From Bettongia penicillata ogilbyi (lineage: Eukaryota > Chordata > Mammalia > Diprotodontia > Potoroidae), in contig JAJHZJ010000061.1 of assembly GCA_023548195.1 (NCBI GenBank), positions 4,918,297 to 4,982,296 of the forward strand: a stretch of DNA of 64,000 nt, in the 5' to 3' direction. This document shows positions 21,786-33,559 of the stretch, in pieces; position 1 is the first letter of the stretch, and each line of letters begins with the position of its first letter. The notes under the pieces are model-generated. The model saw only the letters and a list, made by a program, of their open reading frames with translations. It did no database searches and was not told the origin of the DNA. The position numbers and the translations under genes were made by a program.

Positions 21786-21787
21786 CA

Positions 21788-22305
21788 TCACCACATACTG
21801 GATAGAGCACTAAACTTTGAATTTAGGAGACCTGGATTCAAATACTACTTCAGACAATTATTAGTTGTATGTCTCTGGACAAGTCAGTTAACCTTAGGCA
21901 GCTCGATGGCACAATGGATAGAGTGCTGGCCCTAGAGTCAGGAAGACCTAGGTTCAAATGTGACCTCAGATGCTTACTAACTGTGTGACCCTGGACAAGC
22001 CATTTAATCTCTCTTTGCTTCAGTTTCCTCAACCATAAAATGGAAATAATGACAGCAGCTCCCTTGAAGGCTTGTTTTAAGGATCAAATAAGATACTATT
22101 TCTAAAGCATTTAGCACAATGCCAGGCACAAAGTAGGTACTAAATGAAAGTTTGTTCTTTTCCCCTTCCTTTCTCAGTCCCATCATCTGTAAAATGGGGA
22201 TAATGATAGTACTTACCTCAAAGAATTATTATGAGGATCCAATGAGATACCAAAGCACTTCGTAAACTTTCAAGTGCTATACCATTGTTAGCTACTATGA
22301 AACTG
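21788..22305 (+). mobile_element. MIR SINE, sense, split by a younger SINE
   Basis: The head and CORE are at 21788-21897 ('gacctggattcaaatactac', 'acaagtcagttaacctt'). The 3' half is at 22172-22305 ('catctgtaaaatggggataa', 'caaagcacttcgtaaacttt'). The break falls in the middle of the CORE. Confidence 0.78.
21898..22171 (+). mobile_element. MIR-type SINE, sense, nested in another MIR
   Basis: It begins 'ggcagctcgatggcacaatg' and passes 'tgtgaccctggacaagccat'. It ends in an L2-like 3' part, 'cacaatgccaggcacaaagt'. It is better preserved than its host. Confidence 0.8.
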
Positions 22306-22409
22306 GTTTGAATTAACCAAACTATGGTGGGACCCTCACGATAAAATCCAAAATGATTTCTAAAAGTGCCTATTATCAATTTTATCAAAGATAAATAATG
22401 TGAGAGACT

Positions 22410-22590
22410 ATGTAGAGTAGAAAAAAGTTGAACCTGGAAACTAGGGAGAAATGACTTCCAATCCCACCTTACTAGCATATATAACAATAGATAAGTCACT
22501 TAACCATTCTCAGCTTCAGGTTTTTCATCTATAAGCCAGAGATTATGGTATCTTACGGTATTGTTATAAAGATCAAAAAATTTGAGTAAA
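22410..22590 (+). mobile_element. MIR SINE, sense
   Basis: 'cttccaatcccaccttacta', 'ataagtcacttaaccattct' and 'gttataaagatcaaa' mark a decayed sense MIR. Confidence 0.6.
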
Positions 22591-22599
22591 AGGGATCTC

Positions 22600-23835
22600 A
22601 TTGTGTCCTAGTCCAAGTTATGCTTTATCAGGAATCCCCTCCAAAACATACCCATCAGGTATTTATTCAACTCTTACTGAATCCTCTGTCTCTCAGAGCA
22701 TCATTTTTGGTGGCACTAACCAGAAAGATGAGAGTTTCCCCCCATTAGATCAAGCCCAAATTTGCCTTGTTCAGCCCTTACCTGCCTAGTAGGGCCAAAG
22801 AAAACAAATCTAATCCAGGTGCTAGTCCTTTAAATGCTTAATATCTTAATACTTAAGTATCTTAAATACCTAAATACTTAGACAATGGCCTTCCCAAGTC
22901 TTCTCTAAGCTAAACATCCATAAATCAAAAGATATAATGTGTAAAGTATTTTAAAACTTTAAGGCACTGTATCTGCCATTATTATAACATAAAACTATTT
23001 TAAAATATTTTTCCAAATATTTTGACTCATAAAAATTCCAAATAATGCATTTAATCCAAAAGTTGTAATTTTTATCAAAAATAAATATTTTCTTCTACTG
23101 AATGATAATCGCACAGAGACTGAGTCTGTATCACTCTTCAAGTTAACAGGAATATCCTACCTTCATAGTCAGAGAAGACAGTTCCAGGACAAAAAAATAA
23201 TTGTTCAGCCATGTGGTCCATGCTCACATTCATCATGTTGCATTGCATTGGGATCCAGATCTACTAGAGATGTTAACTGAACAGACTATCTCTAAGTTAA
23301 CCTGGGTCTTGGAAAATGAGAGTATCTTTGCAAGAGCTATTTCTCCAAAATGTTTTCTATTTCCATCTGCATGGTGCTATTGTATTTTTAGTTTACTTCT
23401 TCTATATCAGGATAGAAAATGCTTCATAAGGTGAACTTGTACCTTGTATAAGCATTGGCAAATCAGTTTTTGAAACAACTCTCATCTCATATCCGAGAGC
23501 AAACACTTGTGGTTTACTCTATGAATAGCCTGGCCTGCATCTGAATCTTGAGCTAAACACAAGTGCCTTTGTTTCAATTGATCTCAGCATCAGTTGTAAA
23601 AGCTCTTAGACATCTGCCAAGAGCCTTGCCATATTGTACCTTACAAGTGAGAGACAAAAGAGCCTTGGAATCATTCAACAAAGCATGATTTCTGCATTCT
23701 GTTTACACAAGGGTCTGTCCTGTCATCTTGGTGCCTCCAACATTTGACTGGAAGTTAGTAGAAAGGTGGTCCATGTGAGGATTATGGGATTACACTCCTA
23801 ATTCATGCCTAATAAAGTAGCCCTGCCTGTCAGTA
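22600..23835. other. Mostly unique sequence
   Basis: Nothing is confidently recognised. 22850-22880 is a quasi-repetitive 'cttaa/taaatac' stretch. 22939-22985 may be a MIR 3' end. Confidence 0.35.
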
Positions 23836-23837
23836 TT

Positions 23838-24090
23838 GCTGTTCGATCATTTTCAGTCATGTCTGAGTCTTTGTGACCCCATTTTGGGGTTTTCTTGGCA
23901 AAGAAATTAGAGTAATTTGCCATTTCCTTCTCCAGCTCATTTTACAGATGAGGAAATGAAGCAAACTGGGTTAAGTGACTTACCCAGAGTCACACAGCTA
24001 GGAAGCGTCTGAGGCCAGATTTGAACTCAGGAAGATGAGTCTTCCTGATTCCAGGCCTTACACTCTCTCCTCTGCCCCACAGAGCTGCCT
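23838..24090 (-). mobile_element. RTE-tailed SINE, antisense
   Basis: 'tctgagtctttgtgacccca', 'ggttttcttggcaaagaaat', 'cagagtcacacagctaggaa' and the head 'cccacagagctgcctat' show a near full-length copy. Confidence 0.88.
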
Positions 24091-24099
24091 ATCTGTGGA

Positions 24100-26300
24100 T
24101 GTTAGCACTGAAGTTTGGTTTCTCTTCATAATTAGACAGTATATGGTGATGTGGCTAAATAAATGTAAAAACTAGATGACTGCTTCCATTCTACCTCATC
24201 AGGCAGAACGTGATGTGAGTAGGAGGCCAAAGGAATGATAAGTCCTCTAACTAATAGCAAAATAAGCTTCTCAATGGAATGTAACCCCTGTATTCCCTCC
24301 TACCTCTCCCCCCATCACGTTTCCTGCCATCCTGTCATGGTGTTTCTGGACATGAACACTGATTAAAGAATATAAGCTGAATTGCAAGAGAAATAGCATG
24401 GGCAACGTGACGTGCTTTACAGAAATTACAAGGAACTGAGATTTGTTTTGTGTTTTGTCATTTCTTTTGTATGTCTTTTTTACCTCTGCATCACTCTTTA
24501 TGGCAGCCCTTTGTAAAAATTTTCTGGAAAGAGAATTTCCTGGAAAGGACAAGGAGATTTTGGGGCAGGTATGGCACTTACTTTCCACACCACTGACCAT
24601 GGTGTCCATGCAGATTGATGTCCTTTGTTATTACACTGAAGTAGCTGCTCAAAAGTGTCTGTGAGCCCTGGAGGAATCTTTATGGTATATTATGGTTCCT
24701 ATTCTTGGTATGCCTACAGAATTCTTCTACTGTTAAGAAAAAAAAGGAAATATCTTCAGTTACATGGGTGGTGCTCCCTTTGAATCCAAAAGAGCACCCA
24801 GAGAACTAAAGTATTCTTTGCCTAAGAGAACTGGCCCATCCAGAGTTTCAACCGGAGATTATGAACAAAAATTCATTCCAATTTGTTATCTAAGATATAA
24901 GGGATCAAGTAATCAGTAATTACTGGCCAGATCTAAGAGCCAGTGTCCTCTGAACCCCTGCTGACTTCCTGAGAAATCTTGGGCACATTACCAAACCATT
25001 CTGTTTCACCATTTGTGTAGCCCAGATAATAGATGTTTGTAATAAAATCCGTACCCTGAAAGATAAGAAACACCAAGGAAGTCTAATGTGTTTTTTTCTG
25101 TTTCTTATGTTTGCTTTAAGTTAGTATGCACAGTATGCCTGAATCACATACAGTTCCAACACATGCCTTTCCCCAAAACTATTCCAATACACCGGTACTC
25201 CCGCAGCAACACCGATCAATAGCAATGTGTCTGCTTATGACAACCAAACTGGAATGAGCATAAAAGTAAATTGCCCAGAACCTCAATCATACCCCAAGTA
25301 AATGAAGTCAATGTTGAAAGACAAAATTGGCCAGCCAGAGCTATTTATATCCTGATGCTTATTATTACATTTCTAGTTTTACTATTTGCAGCTGTTATTA
25401 ATTTGATTTGCTGTGACTTGATTCACTTACTATTGTAAGCAATTACCAGAATCCATCCCCAGTGTCCAAATGAGTGTATTCTAGAAGGTTGCAAATTGGT
25501 ATTTGAAATTCAAATTGTATTTTTTTAACTTAAAAAAAAATTATGTGATAGGCCAGCCTACAAAAACACATTTAACCCATACTATAACAGTAGTACTGTA
25601 CTAAGAGAAAGGTAGAACCTAACTAGCATGTTAGCTTTTATTTTCTTTTGTGGGGAGAGACAAGAACAGTGGAAAACTTCTTTCAGTGGGGAAAAAATTG
25701 TCAGTAGGAAGGTATTTTCAGAATTCCAATTTAGGATTGACTCTTTAGTATAGTGAGGGTGGGGTGGGGAAGGGGTCAGGGCTCTAACAAGGAAGTCTTG
25801 GAGGAACTGAGGGAGGAGGACAGCCTGAAGGAATGTTAGAGATGCATGGTTATCAGCTTGCATTTATAAAACATATGGTTGATGAGGGTTTCTGACAGGA
25901 AAGCGAACATCACACAAAACTGACATCCCTTGAACAATCCCCTTTCTTTCTTTCCATACCTGCTAGATCTCAAGAGGAAGTCAAGTATTTTGTGGTTCCC
26001 CAGAAATTCCCCCTACAAACTGTCATGGCAGACTGCCTCATTCTCTTACCTGCTTACTATTGGACTCCCAGAAATGCTACCTTTATACTGCTCTCTTCTG
26101 TCGCTTTCATCCCCTCTCATCCCCTATTAATCAACTAAGGTGTTAGCTCTCAATACTGGTTTGTTCAACTGAGTGTCACAGATCATTCATCATGTCACTG
26201 GACTCCCAATCTATTGTAACTGCTTAGGGACTTAGAGGCTTCTCCAGAAGAGGGAAAGAGTTAGTAATGCTGAAGTCTCTATTATAGGCATATTTTAACT
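24100..26300. other. Long mostly unique region
   Basis: No repeat was recognised over about 2.2 kb. Short frames on both strands, the longest 112 codons on the minus strand at 24271-24609, lack any motif. The section 25080-25440 has a faint pseudogene-like look and is listed separately. Confidence 0.4.
25120..25438 (+). pseudogene. Possible decayed coding remnant (very uncertain)
   Basis: A pyrimidine-rich stretch ending 'tttgctttaag' precedes a plus-strand frame starting ATG at 25126. It is open for about 40 codons. An overlapping second frame follows, then a third frame from about 25322. The third frame encodes a strongly hydrophobic segment of some 25 residues, ending at the TAA near 25436. 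A membrane-protein remnant with frameshifts would look like this, but so could AT-rich chance sequence. No family is recognised. Confidence 0.12.
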
Positions 26301-26319
26301 TATACAAAACTTTCATGTG

Positions 26320-26375
26320 TATCTTTGTAACCCTAGTGCCTAGCATAATACCTGTATGATAGTAATATATATGAT
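26320..26375 (+). mobile_element. L2 terminus, sense, short
   Basis: 'gtatctttgtaaccctagtg' and 'cctagcataatacctg' match the L2 3' UTR. AT-rich low-complexity sequence (to 26426) follows. Confidence 0.5.
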
Positions 26376-26429
26376 ATTCATTCTTATTACATATAATTAA
26401 TATATGTATATACACATATACACATGTTA

Positions 26430-28035
26430 GACACCTGAAAAGGCAAAGATGGTAGTGGAGGATGGATGTTTGTTAGTCACTAGAGGTGGGTCTCTAGACT
26501 TGATCTTCGGACTACAACAGGAGAAGGAAGAGAGTGGATGTTCCTGAGAGAGATTACTCTCTGAATTTGGCATGCCCAGATTACACCAAACTCATAACAT
26601 TCCTGTTTGTCATGAGGACACTTGGGTTACATCCTCCATACCAGAACTGATCAGTAATGTACACCAGGGTCAGGGATTGTAAAAGGAAGTCATATTCTTT
26701 CTCAACAGATTGATTTTTTTTTAAAAACTTCTGACAACACAGGTAGAGAGACTTTAGGGACTGACCAATGGGGACAAGCTTTACCATAGAGTATGAAAGT
26801 TTGCAGTATGAAAGATTCCAGTAAACAGAGAGGGTTGGGAGTGCCAGGTAGGAAGTGGGGGCGCATCCAGAGTGGAGACAGCCTGTCACAAGAAAGGTGA
26901 GGCCACCCCAAACATAGAGGTTTTCTGAATTAACTAGTCAAGTCCATTTGTTTTTCATTCAAATGAATCATTAAGTTTTCATTGAGTCTGTCAGTGTCTC
27001 AACTACACACTTTTAGGAGAAACATCCAGAGTGGTGTGACACACACAGAAAAGAAAACAGCTGGACAGCTGACTGGCAAGCACCTAACCACATCTGTGTC
27101 TCTCTGCCCAGTTTCCATTTCTACTCTCTGAGTTATTCATATTAGACTGGGCAGGCTATGTTGACCAAAGGGCGCTCATTTCTCCTTCAGGCAACTTTCC
27201 TCAGTTCTCCTCCCCACATTCCAAACTCCCCTGGCATATTTTTTTTAATTCTAGTTTGCTTCTGAGGATGACCTAGGCAGATACCTTTGCTCAGTTTCCT
27301 CCCTTCAAAGGATAGCAGCCTCTTGCAGACAATTACTGATTCCTTACCCCCACCCACCCAGCCTTCACCTTACACACCTGTCATCAATTGCTACTCAAAC
27401 CCTCTGCTTCCTATTTTATCAGGCATTGACCTCTTAGCAAAAAATTTGTTTTTTATTTTTAGCCAAAGTCTTAATAATAAAACTGGGTTAAGTTATTGCT
27501 AAGCTGCCAGTATAACCCAGTCTCCTTGACATCCCTATTCATTGGTAACATGTCTGTAATCTCATGTTTGAATATGAAAGATAGCCCATGGTCATGAGAG
27601 TGAGTGATTTCAGAAGCTAAAGGCATTCAAATGCTGCTCGATGGTATAAATATTTCGCAGAGAAATACTGAAGTAGGAATTAATTTCAGAGTCTCTAGTT
27701 AAATATCATAGTTGATACAATTTAGAAAAAGAACTGCTAAAATTTTAAAATAAAGTTACAGTTATGTCTTAGGTTGTTTGTATTCCAGTTGTATCAAAAA
27801 TGGATGAAATTGGGAACATCAGTCCATTAGAGACAGATGTAACATGTGGTTCCCTTGCCACATGTGTATGTGGCACAATATGATACTTGTCATGGAGGAA
27901 CACTGAATAGTTGCTATTGGCCTGTGACTTATAGGCAGTAGGAGATCATTGAAGATGAAGAGATCATTTAAATTTTCTGGATATGAGCTTTCTCAAAATA
28001 ATAATAATATTGTTGTTCATCTTTGAAGAAGACAT
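26430..28035. other. Mostly unique region
   Basis: Nothing recognised. A short perfect inverted repeat, 'acatgtgg' with 'ccacatgt', lies at 27842-27865. The 102- and 69-codon minus-strand frames at 26581-26911 have no motif. Confidence 0.35.
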
Positions 28036-28039
28036 TCTT

Positions 28040-28238
28040 GACACTGGAAGAACAGGAGATAAGTTGCTAGACTAAGGGTCAGTACAACCCAGATTCAAAC
28101 CCTGCTTTGGGGTTTCACTAACCCTTAGCCGCTTTGGGCCTCTTTGACCTCATCTATAAAATGAGGGGCTTGAACTAGATGACTTCCAAGTTCTCCAGCT
28201 CTGAATTGATGGTTCTGTAATCCTGAGTTTCCCTGATC
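28040..28238 (+). mobile_element. MIR3-like SINE, sense
   Basis: 'acccagattcaaaccctgct', 'gacctcatctataaaatgag' and the tail 'cttgaactagatgacttcca' give head, CORE and CR1-type 3' end in order. Confidence 0.75.
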
Positions 28239-28484
28239 CATCTACCTTCTTTCTCCCATTTTCCTTATGAACAGGAGCAGAAATTTGCAAGACAGTTGCT
28301 TAGAATTAAAGGCTCAGTCCTGAACCATGGTGTACTATCATCAGTACACCAAGAAACATCACAGGACTGTGATTTAGCCCTCTGATCAAGATAGAAACTG
28401 TCCAGAATTTAGTTTTAGAAAAGTGACTACGAGAAGAAGGAAAAAGTGATGTAAAAAATTCAAAAAAAAAAAAATGTTAAAGTT

Positions 28485-28582
28485 TCCTGAGGCTCAGAAA
28501 CTCAGCATCTGAAGGGGAATTTGGACCCAAGTCTTCTTGACTACATGTGTAGCACCTAGCCACTGGGTCATGCTCCTGCTTG
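28485..28582 (-). mobile_element. MIR head-side fragment, antisense
   Basis: 'ctgaggctcagaaactcagc' and 'cccaagtcttcttgacta' represent the head half of an antisense MIR. Confidence 0.55.
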
Positions 28583-28589
28583 GTGATAA

Positions 28590-28680
28590 TGGTTCTATTT
28601 TATATAGTGCTTCACAGTTTACAAAAAGGCTTTTATCTTGTTTGCTTTTCACTACCATCTCAATTTCTTCATCTGTATAA
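28590..28680 (-). mobile_element. MIR 3'-end fragment, antisense
   Basis: 'tatatagtgcttcacagttt' is a typical antisense MIR 3' end. It must be a separate element, since it follows rather than precedes the previous head fragment. Confidence 0.5.
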
Positions 28681-28884
28681 ACCACAAAAAGTATAGATGG
28701 CTTTGAGACAATGTAGAAGACAGGGAGAGAAGATTAATTAGTGATTCAGTTATGAAAGGTGAAGCAGCATAAATCAATTTGTTTTGTGGTTGGGGGAAAG
28801 GGGAATTAACAGTGAAATCATTGAGTTCAAAGATCCCTTCTGGCTCCAAAGTTTATGAACCCTATGAAAAATGTGAGGTAGTAG

Positions 28885-29170
28885 AAGCATTATTAGTTTG
28901 GTGGAAAGGACAGAGCATTGAACTTGGGGTCAGGAAGACTTAGGCTTGAATCCAGACTCAGATTCTGTGCATCAACTGTATAAGCCCTAAGCAAGTCATT
29001 ACACTTTCCTAAAGCTTAATTTTTTTGATCTGTGAAACGAGAATCATATCACTTGTAGTACATATTTCACAGGGTTGTTTGGAAATGCAAATGAAGTTAT
29101 ATGTGTAGAGTGTTTCCAAAACTTTAAAGTGCTATATAAATCACAGATAATAGTATTATTATTATTATTC
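28885..29170 (+). mobile_element. MIR SINE, sense, near full length
   Basis: It runs from 'gaaaggacagagcattgaac' through 'aagcaagtcattacactttc' to the 3' end 'aaagtgctatataaatcaca' and a run of ATT. Confidence 0.75.
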
Positions 29171-29177
29171 CTATTTA

Positions 29178-29400
29178 AGTGGTGTAGTGGGATCAGGAAG
29201 ACTCATCTTCATGAGTTCAAATCCTGCCTCAGACATTTACTAGCTACATGACCTTGGACAAGTCACTTAACTCTCTTTGCCTCCATTTCCTCATCTGTAA
29301 AATGAGCTGGACAAGGAAATGGAAAACCACTCCAGTATCTTTGCCAAGAAAACCCCAAATGGGGTCATGAAGAGTTGGACACAACTGGGAAATGACTCTG
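29178..29400 (+). mobile_element. RTE-tailed SINE, sense
   Basis: 'gatcaggaagactcatcttc', 'caagtcacttaactctcttt', 'ccaagaaaaccccaaatggg' and 'gagttggacacaactgg' show a copy with an intact tail. Confidence 0.88.
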
Positions 29401-29404
29401 CAAA

Positions 29405-29525
29405 GTTTATCAGGCTGAGAAAAGTTAAGGGGCTTACTTAAGGTCACAGAGGTAGTAATAAATAACTGGGTCAAGGCTAAATTCCAGGTATTCTTGACTC
29501 AAAGTCAAGGACTCTTTCTATTATT
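29405..29525 (-). mobile_element. MIR fragment, antisense
   Basis: 'gcttacttaaggtcacagag' and 'ttccaggtattcttgactca' match the CORE and head side of an antisense MIR. Confidence 0.55.
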
Positions 29526-29529
29526 CCTC

Positions 29530-30430
29530 CTAAGGAGTGAGTCCTTCCATGGTGACCTATTGTAGTTTCCACCACAATTGTTATACTGTAATTACTGTAG
29601 TTTTGCCACTGCAGGGGGAGGGCAGAAGACTTAAGTGTTAAGACAAACTGTAGAGTAGTTGTACCTATGGGATATGTATTAGGTGATTCAGAAACAAGAT
29701 CCAAGACCAAACTGAGTCAGAACAACAAGAGAGGCTCTAGACAAAACTGTGCTGCCAGAGGCAAGACTCAAACTGGTATGAAGTCTGATGAAAATTATCA
29801 TATGAAAAATTAGGATTGAGGATAAACAGATCAAGGAACTGGAAGTGATGGGGTGGAGCAGAGGGGAAATTCAGTGAATGACTAAGTACAAAAGCCAAGT
29901 TTCACAAAGTGAGTTCCTGAGCAGTTTAGGGACATAAACTAGGTACCTGGTGCAAGGCCACATGGCCCTGCTCTGTCTAAGTTTTTCTACTCGTAAAAGA
30001 GTCCTGCCTGCTTGCCACTCTGACAATGCTGCTATCTTTCTCACCCCAATCATCCTCTGAGTTGTACTGAAGAGTGTCCTAGAAGTAGTAGACTGTGGGC
30101 TACCTGGTTCCCTAAGGCATGACCCTTATTGTCTCTTGGATGTCTTGCTCAGAGTAGCTGAAGGAAAGGATTGAAGGGAATAACACAGGCCATACTGGGA
30201 TTGAACTTGCAAGCTTGACCTTATTTATAGCAAGATGCCAGCTGTCCATAGACACAATAAACTAAAACCAACCTATGTACTTGGGTTCTATTGTTATTCA
30301 TCAGTTACCAGTTACATAGCCCATGACCAGCAACCACTGACCCCATCCAAATGAACATCAAATCAAAGCCCATAAAACCTCATTAGTTCCATTTTGGGAA
30401 ATTAATTTAAGCTCCAGTTTTCTTCTAGGT
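29530..30430. other. Unique sequence, nothing recognised
   Basis: No repeat, RNA gene or coding signal was recognised. Confidence 0.35.
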
Positions 30431-30434
30431 TTTA

Positions 30435-30530
30435 TCAAGGGCAAGAACTGTGTCTTCCTTTTTCTTTTGAATTCCCTAACAGTGCCTAGTATAGTTCTCT
30501 GTATAAAGTGGGCACTCTCTGAGCATTGTC
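30435..30530 (+). mobile_element. L2 3' UTR fragment, sense
   Basis: 'gggcaagaactgtgtcttcc', 'ttgaattccctaacagtgcc' and 'tataaagtgggcactct' follow the L2 terminus. Confidence 0.65.
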
Positions 30531-30894
30531 TCTGTTTACAGCTGCAGGCCTCTTTCCTTCATTTCCAGTCTCACAGACTCCACTCATGATGTTTTTTGTT
30601 TTGTTTTTTTTAAATGCCAGAACTGAAAGTGACCACTTAATTTTCCCCTTGTCCTTATATGAGCAGTGGGTGGGTTCCTCTTCTTTATATGTTCTTGTAT
30701 TGAATCTTTTTGAAATGTTAGGAAACAAATTCCTCCTTTTCATCAACTTTGAAAAGCCAACTCTTTCTCAGACTTTTGAAGTGCTACTGAGATTCAATTT
30801 ATTTATATGACATTCTTGATTGCTAATTATTGTGTCTGCAAGTTTTTCTGATCCATCTGAATAGAGATCTATAACAGGAAATAATATGTTCTCA

Positions 30895-31270
30895 GTTAAT
30901 ACCACAGAATCACTGAGTTCTATAACTAGACGAAATTGTAGAAAGCATAGGTTCAACCTCCTTGATTTTATAAATAATCATGTGTACGTGTGTTCGTCCT
31001 TCCTTGTCGAAGAAGACCATGCCATCGGAGAAATAATGACATGACTTGCACTTGACTTTGTTTTGAGTGAGGGAGGGCTGTGCAGGTCACCAGCCTCACT
31101 TCTCCTCCAGAGCCATCTGAATCCAGTGACCAGATATTCATCAGGATGACTGGAGATGCCCCAGGATGATCATACTGAGACCCTGGCTCAACCAAAAGAC
31201 AGTTAATAGCAGAGTCAAGAGTAGATACTTAGTTTCCTGACTGATATAATTCAAATGCTAACCAGACTAA
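30895..31270 (-). mobile_element. MIR3-like SINE, antisense, split
   Basis: The first part (30895-30980) has 'cagaatcactgagttctata' and 'tcaacctccttgattttata'. The second (about 31170-31270) has 'gagtcaagagtagatactta'. Between the two is a truncated SINE. Confidence 0.6.
30985..31168 (-). mobile_element. (CA)n-tailed marsupial SINE, 5'-truncated, antisense
   Basis: Only the non-tRNA body is present: 'cgaagaagaccatgccatcg', 'gtgagggagggctgtgcagg', 'ctgaatccagtgaccagata'. 'aataatcat' before and 'gatgatcat' after it resemble a target-site duplication. The same body recurs at 34664. Confidence 0.82.
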
Positions 31271-31278
31271 TAGAAAAG

Positions 31279-31521
31279 GGACGATAGGTGGCACAGTGGA
31301 TAGAGGGCTGGGCCTGGAGTCAGAAAGACTCATCTTCTTGAGTTCAAATATGGCCTCAGACATTTACTAGCAGTGTGATCCTGGACAAATCACTTGATCC
31401 TCGTTGCCTCCATCTCTTCATCTGTAAATTGATCGGGAGAAGGAAATGGCATACCATTCCAATATCTTTGCCAAGAAAACCCCAAATGGAGTAACAACTG
31501 AAAACGACCAGACAACAAAAT
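31279..31521 (+). mobile_element. RTE-tailed SINE, sense, with perfect 8-base TSD
   Basis: Full-length order: head 'gataggtggcacagtggata', CORE, then the tail 'gccaagaaaaccccaaatgg'. The terminal 'gagtcggacacgac'-type motif is shortened. 'taatagaa' occurs at 31268-31275 and 31522-31529, a perfect 8-base duplication. Confidence 0.9.
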
Positions 31522-31691
31522 AATAGAAGTTCAGTGAAAAATATGTTGGTTTTTTAATTTTATATTACCTGTAAATTTGACACTAAAGAATAATTGTGGC
31601 ATATATTTAAATATGTTAAAAACATTAATCAAATGAACTTACGCTTTCCACTTTTTCTTCCTCTGCCTCCTTTATATTCCTTTCCTATCAT

Positions 31692-31850
31692 TTAGAAGAG
31701 GAAGAGAATTAAAATGTCTTCTAGTTCAGTTGCCTCCCTTTACAAATAAAGAAATTAAGGCCCAGAGAGTTCATATAACTGGCCTGAGGACACAGAGATA
31801 GCAAGTAAATGGCCAAGCCTCAATTTGAACCCAGTGCCTTTTATTTTAAA
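31692..31850 (-). mobile_element. MIR3-like SINE, antisense
   Basis: 'cttctagttcagttgcctcc', 'aagaaattaaggcccagaga' and 'caatttgaacccagtgcctt' are in the expected order. Confidence 0.75.
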
Positions 31851-32124
31851 TGGAGTTTTCTTTGCCTTTTGCTTTTGTTCCTATATGATGGAAAATAGTT
31901 TCAACACATTTTTTCTCACTGCTGTAGGGAAAGATGACTACTCAGATGAAAGTAAATTGGTTGTGACTCAGCCCCACTAGAAGTCATGTTCTAGCTAACA
32001 TGAATGTCATACAGAGGAGCTCCTAAAGAAATATCCCATCATCTGGCTTGCACTTGCTGGTTGTGTTCCATTTCCTAGACTTTTTTCATTTTAGAGAATT
32101 CTTTGACCAACAACGCTAACCCCC

Positions 32125-32280
32125 ATCATTTGCAGAAGAGGAAGCAGAGCCTATATGTATGACACAGTTTGCTCAAGGATACATATTCTAGTTAATGGCA
32201 GAGCTAAAATGGAAACTCAGGAAAGACCCCCAATTCCCAATCCAGAGTACTTTCCACTACATCCCAGTGCCTCTCAACAA
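32125..32280 (-). mobile_element. MIR SINE, antisense, decayed
   Basis: 'catttgcagaagaggaagca' and 'ctagttaatggcagagctaa', then 'cagagtactttccactacat' mark an antisense copy. Confidence 0.6.
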
Positions 32281-32404
32281 TTATCTGTCCTCAATCCCAT
32301 TCTCTCAAGGCCTTCAGATACAGGCTCTAGAGCTCTAGAATGATGAGTGCCTTGACTAATGCATGATAGGGTCATGTTATTGGTATCAAATAAGAGTAAT
32401 CAGC

Positions 32405-32790
32405 TGGTAGAACATTTATTGAACTTCTAATTTAGGTAAGTCACTGTTCCAGGCCCTTGGGATAAGTCATAGTCCTTGATCTCAAAGATCTTTCAAACTT
32501 TTTTGGGAATCAGGACATGGATATAAAAAGATAAATGATATTATGAGGCAGCATCCTCCAAGAGTGCTACAAGAGATGTTCAGAGAAAAGCAGGATTGCT
32601 CTGGTCTAGTAAAACAACTTCAGTGAGAAGGTAGGGCCTGAGCTAAGCTTTGTAGGAAGAGTAAGATTTATATCAGCCATGAGGAGGAGAAAGGATGGTG
32701 TGAGCAAAGGTTTGCAAGGGAAATATCCATGGTCAATTTCAAGGAAAATTAATACACCAGTTTGGATGAAGTGAAGAGTTTTTGTAGGGG
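32405..32790 (-). mobile_element. L2 3' end and ORF2 end, antisense
   Basis: 'gaacatttattgaacttcta', 'tccttgatctcaaagatctt' and 'gggcctgagctaagctttgt' match the antisense order of the L2 3' UTR and ORF2 C-terminus. Confidence 0.65.
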
Positions 32791-32807
32791 ACCAAATGGA
32801 TCTACAG

Positions 32808-32985
32808 TATCATAGATTTAGAGCCAGAAGGGAAATTAAAGGTAATCTAATCCAACCTACTGATTTTAAAGAAAAGACAACTAAAGAACAAGGACTTTAA
32901 ATTGCTTGCCTAAAGTCATATTGCCAGATACAGTCTCATTCAACTGTACTTTCCTGTTTCCTGATATCTTCCTTTATATTATTTA
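32808..32985 (-). mobile_element. MIR3-like SINE, antisense
   Basis: 'tcatagatttagagccagaa' and 'gtaatctaatccaacctact' are the diagnostic start. The CORE is decayed. Confidence 0.7.
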
Positions 32986-33559
32986 ATATCCTGTAGTCTT
33001 CACATATTATCATAAAGTCATTTTTTCTAAGTGGGTGAATATATATAATACTTGAAGGGGACTCAATTTGAGAAGGAATACGAGTGGAAAAGTATAAGGA
33101 AAAGACTATGATTCCAGGGACATAGTTTTTAGAAGAGAGGCATTATAAAGGAGTTCAACATTTTTTTTCTTAAATTTTCCTGTTCAATGAAAAACTATTA
33201 TTCCCCTGGGAAGTTACAACAGAAGTTCCCAAGGGACATAAAACTAGCTAGGAGGCCTTCTGTTTGGGACTACCCTAAACTCTCCTCAGAGGTGAGGAAG
33301 GCAGACAATTACAAGTCCTTTAGAATCCTTTGGAAGCCATGATTTTGAAAAAAAAATGCTTATTTTTGAAACATCCAGACCACTGAGGCATGAAAACTTA
33401 CCTGTTCTCCCATTTCCTTATTATCAGAAAATAAAGAAAAGGCTATAGAGGAAAGAAAGAGGGACTCATGAGAAAGAAGTAAAGGAAGGACCTAGAAACA
33501 GGAGGAGTTGAACAGAATGCCCAGGCTTTCTCCTTCTCCTTCTACTTCATTACCACCAT

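Noticed and set aside
24271..24609. 112-codon minus-strand frame
   Set aside because: No recognisable domain or start context. The plus strand is open over the same interval, as expected by chance.
30180..30260. tRNA-like 'gggattgaacttgc' (antisense B-box look-alike)
   Set aside because: No complete cloverleaf or A box could be folded at the right spacing.
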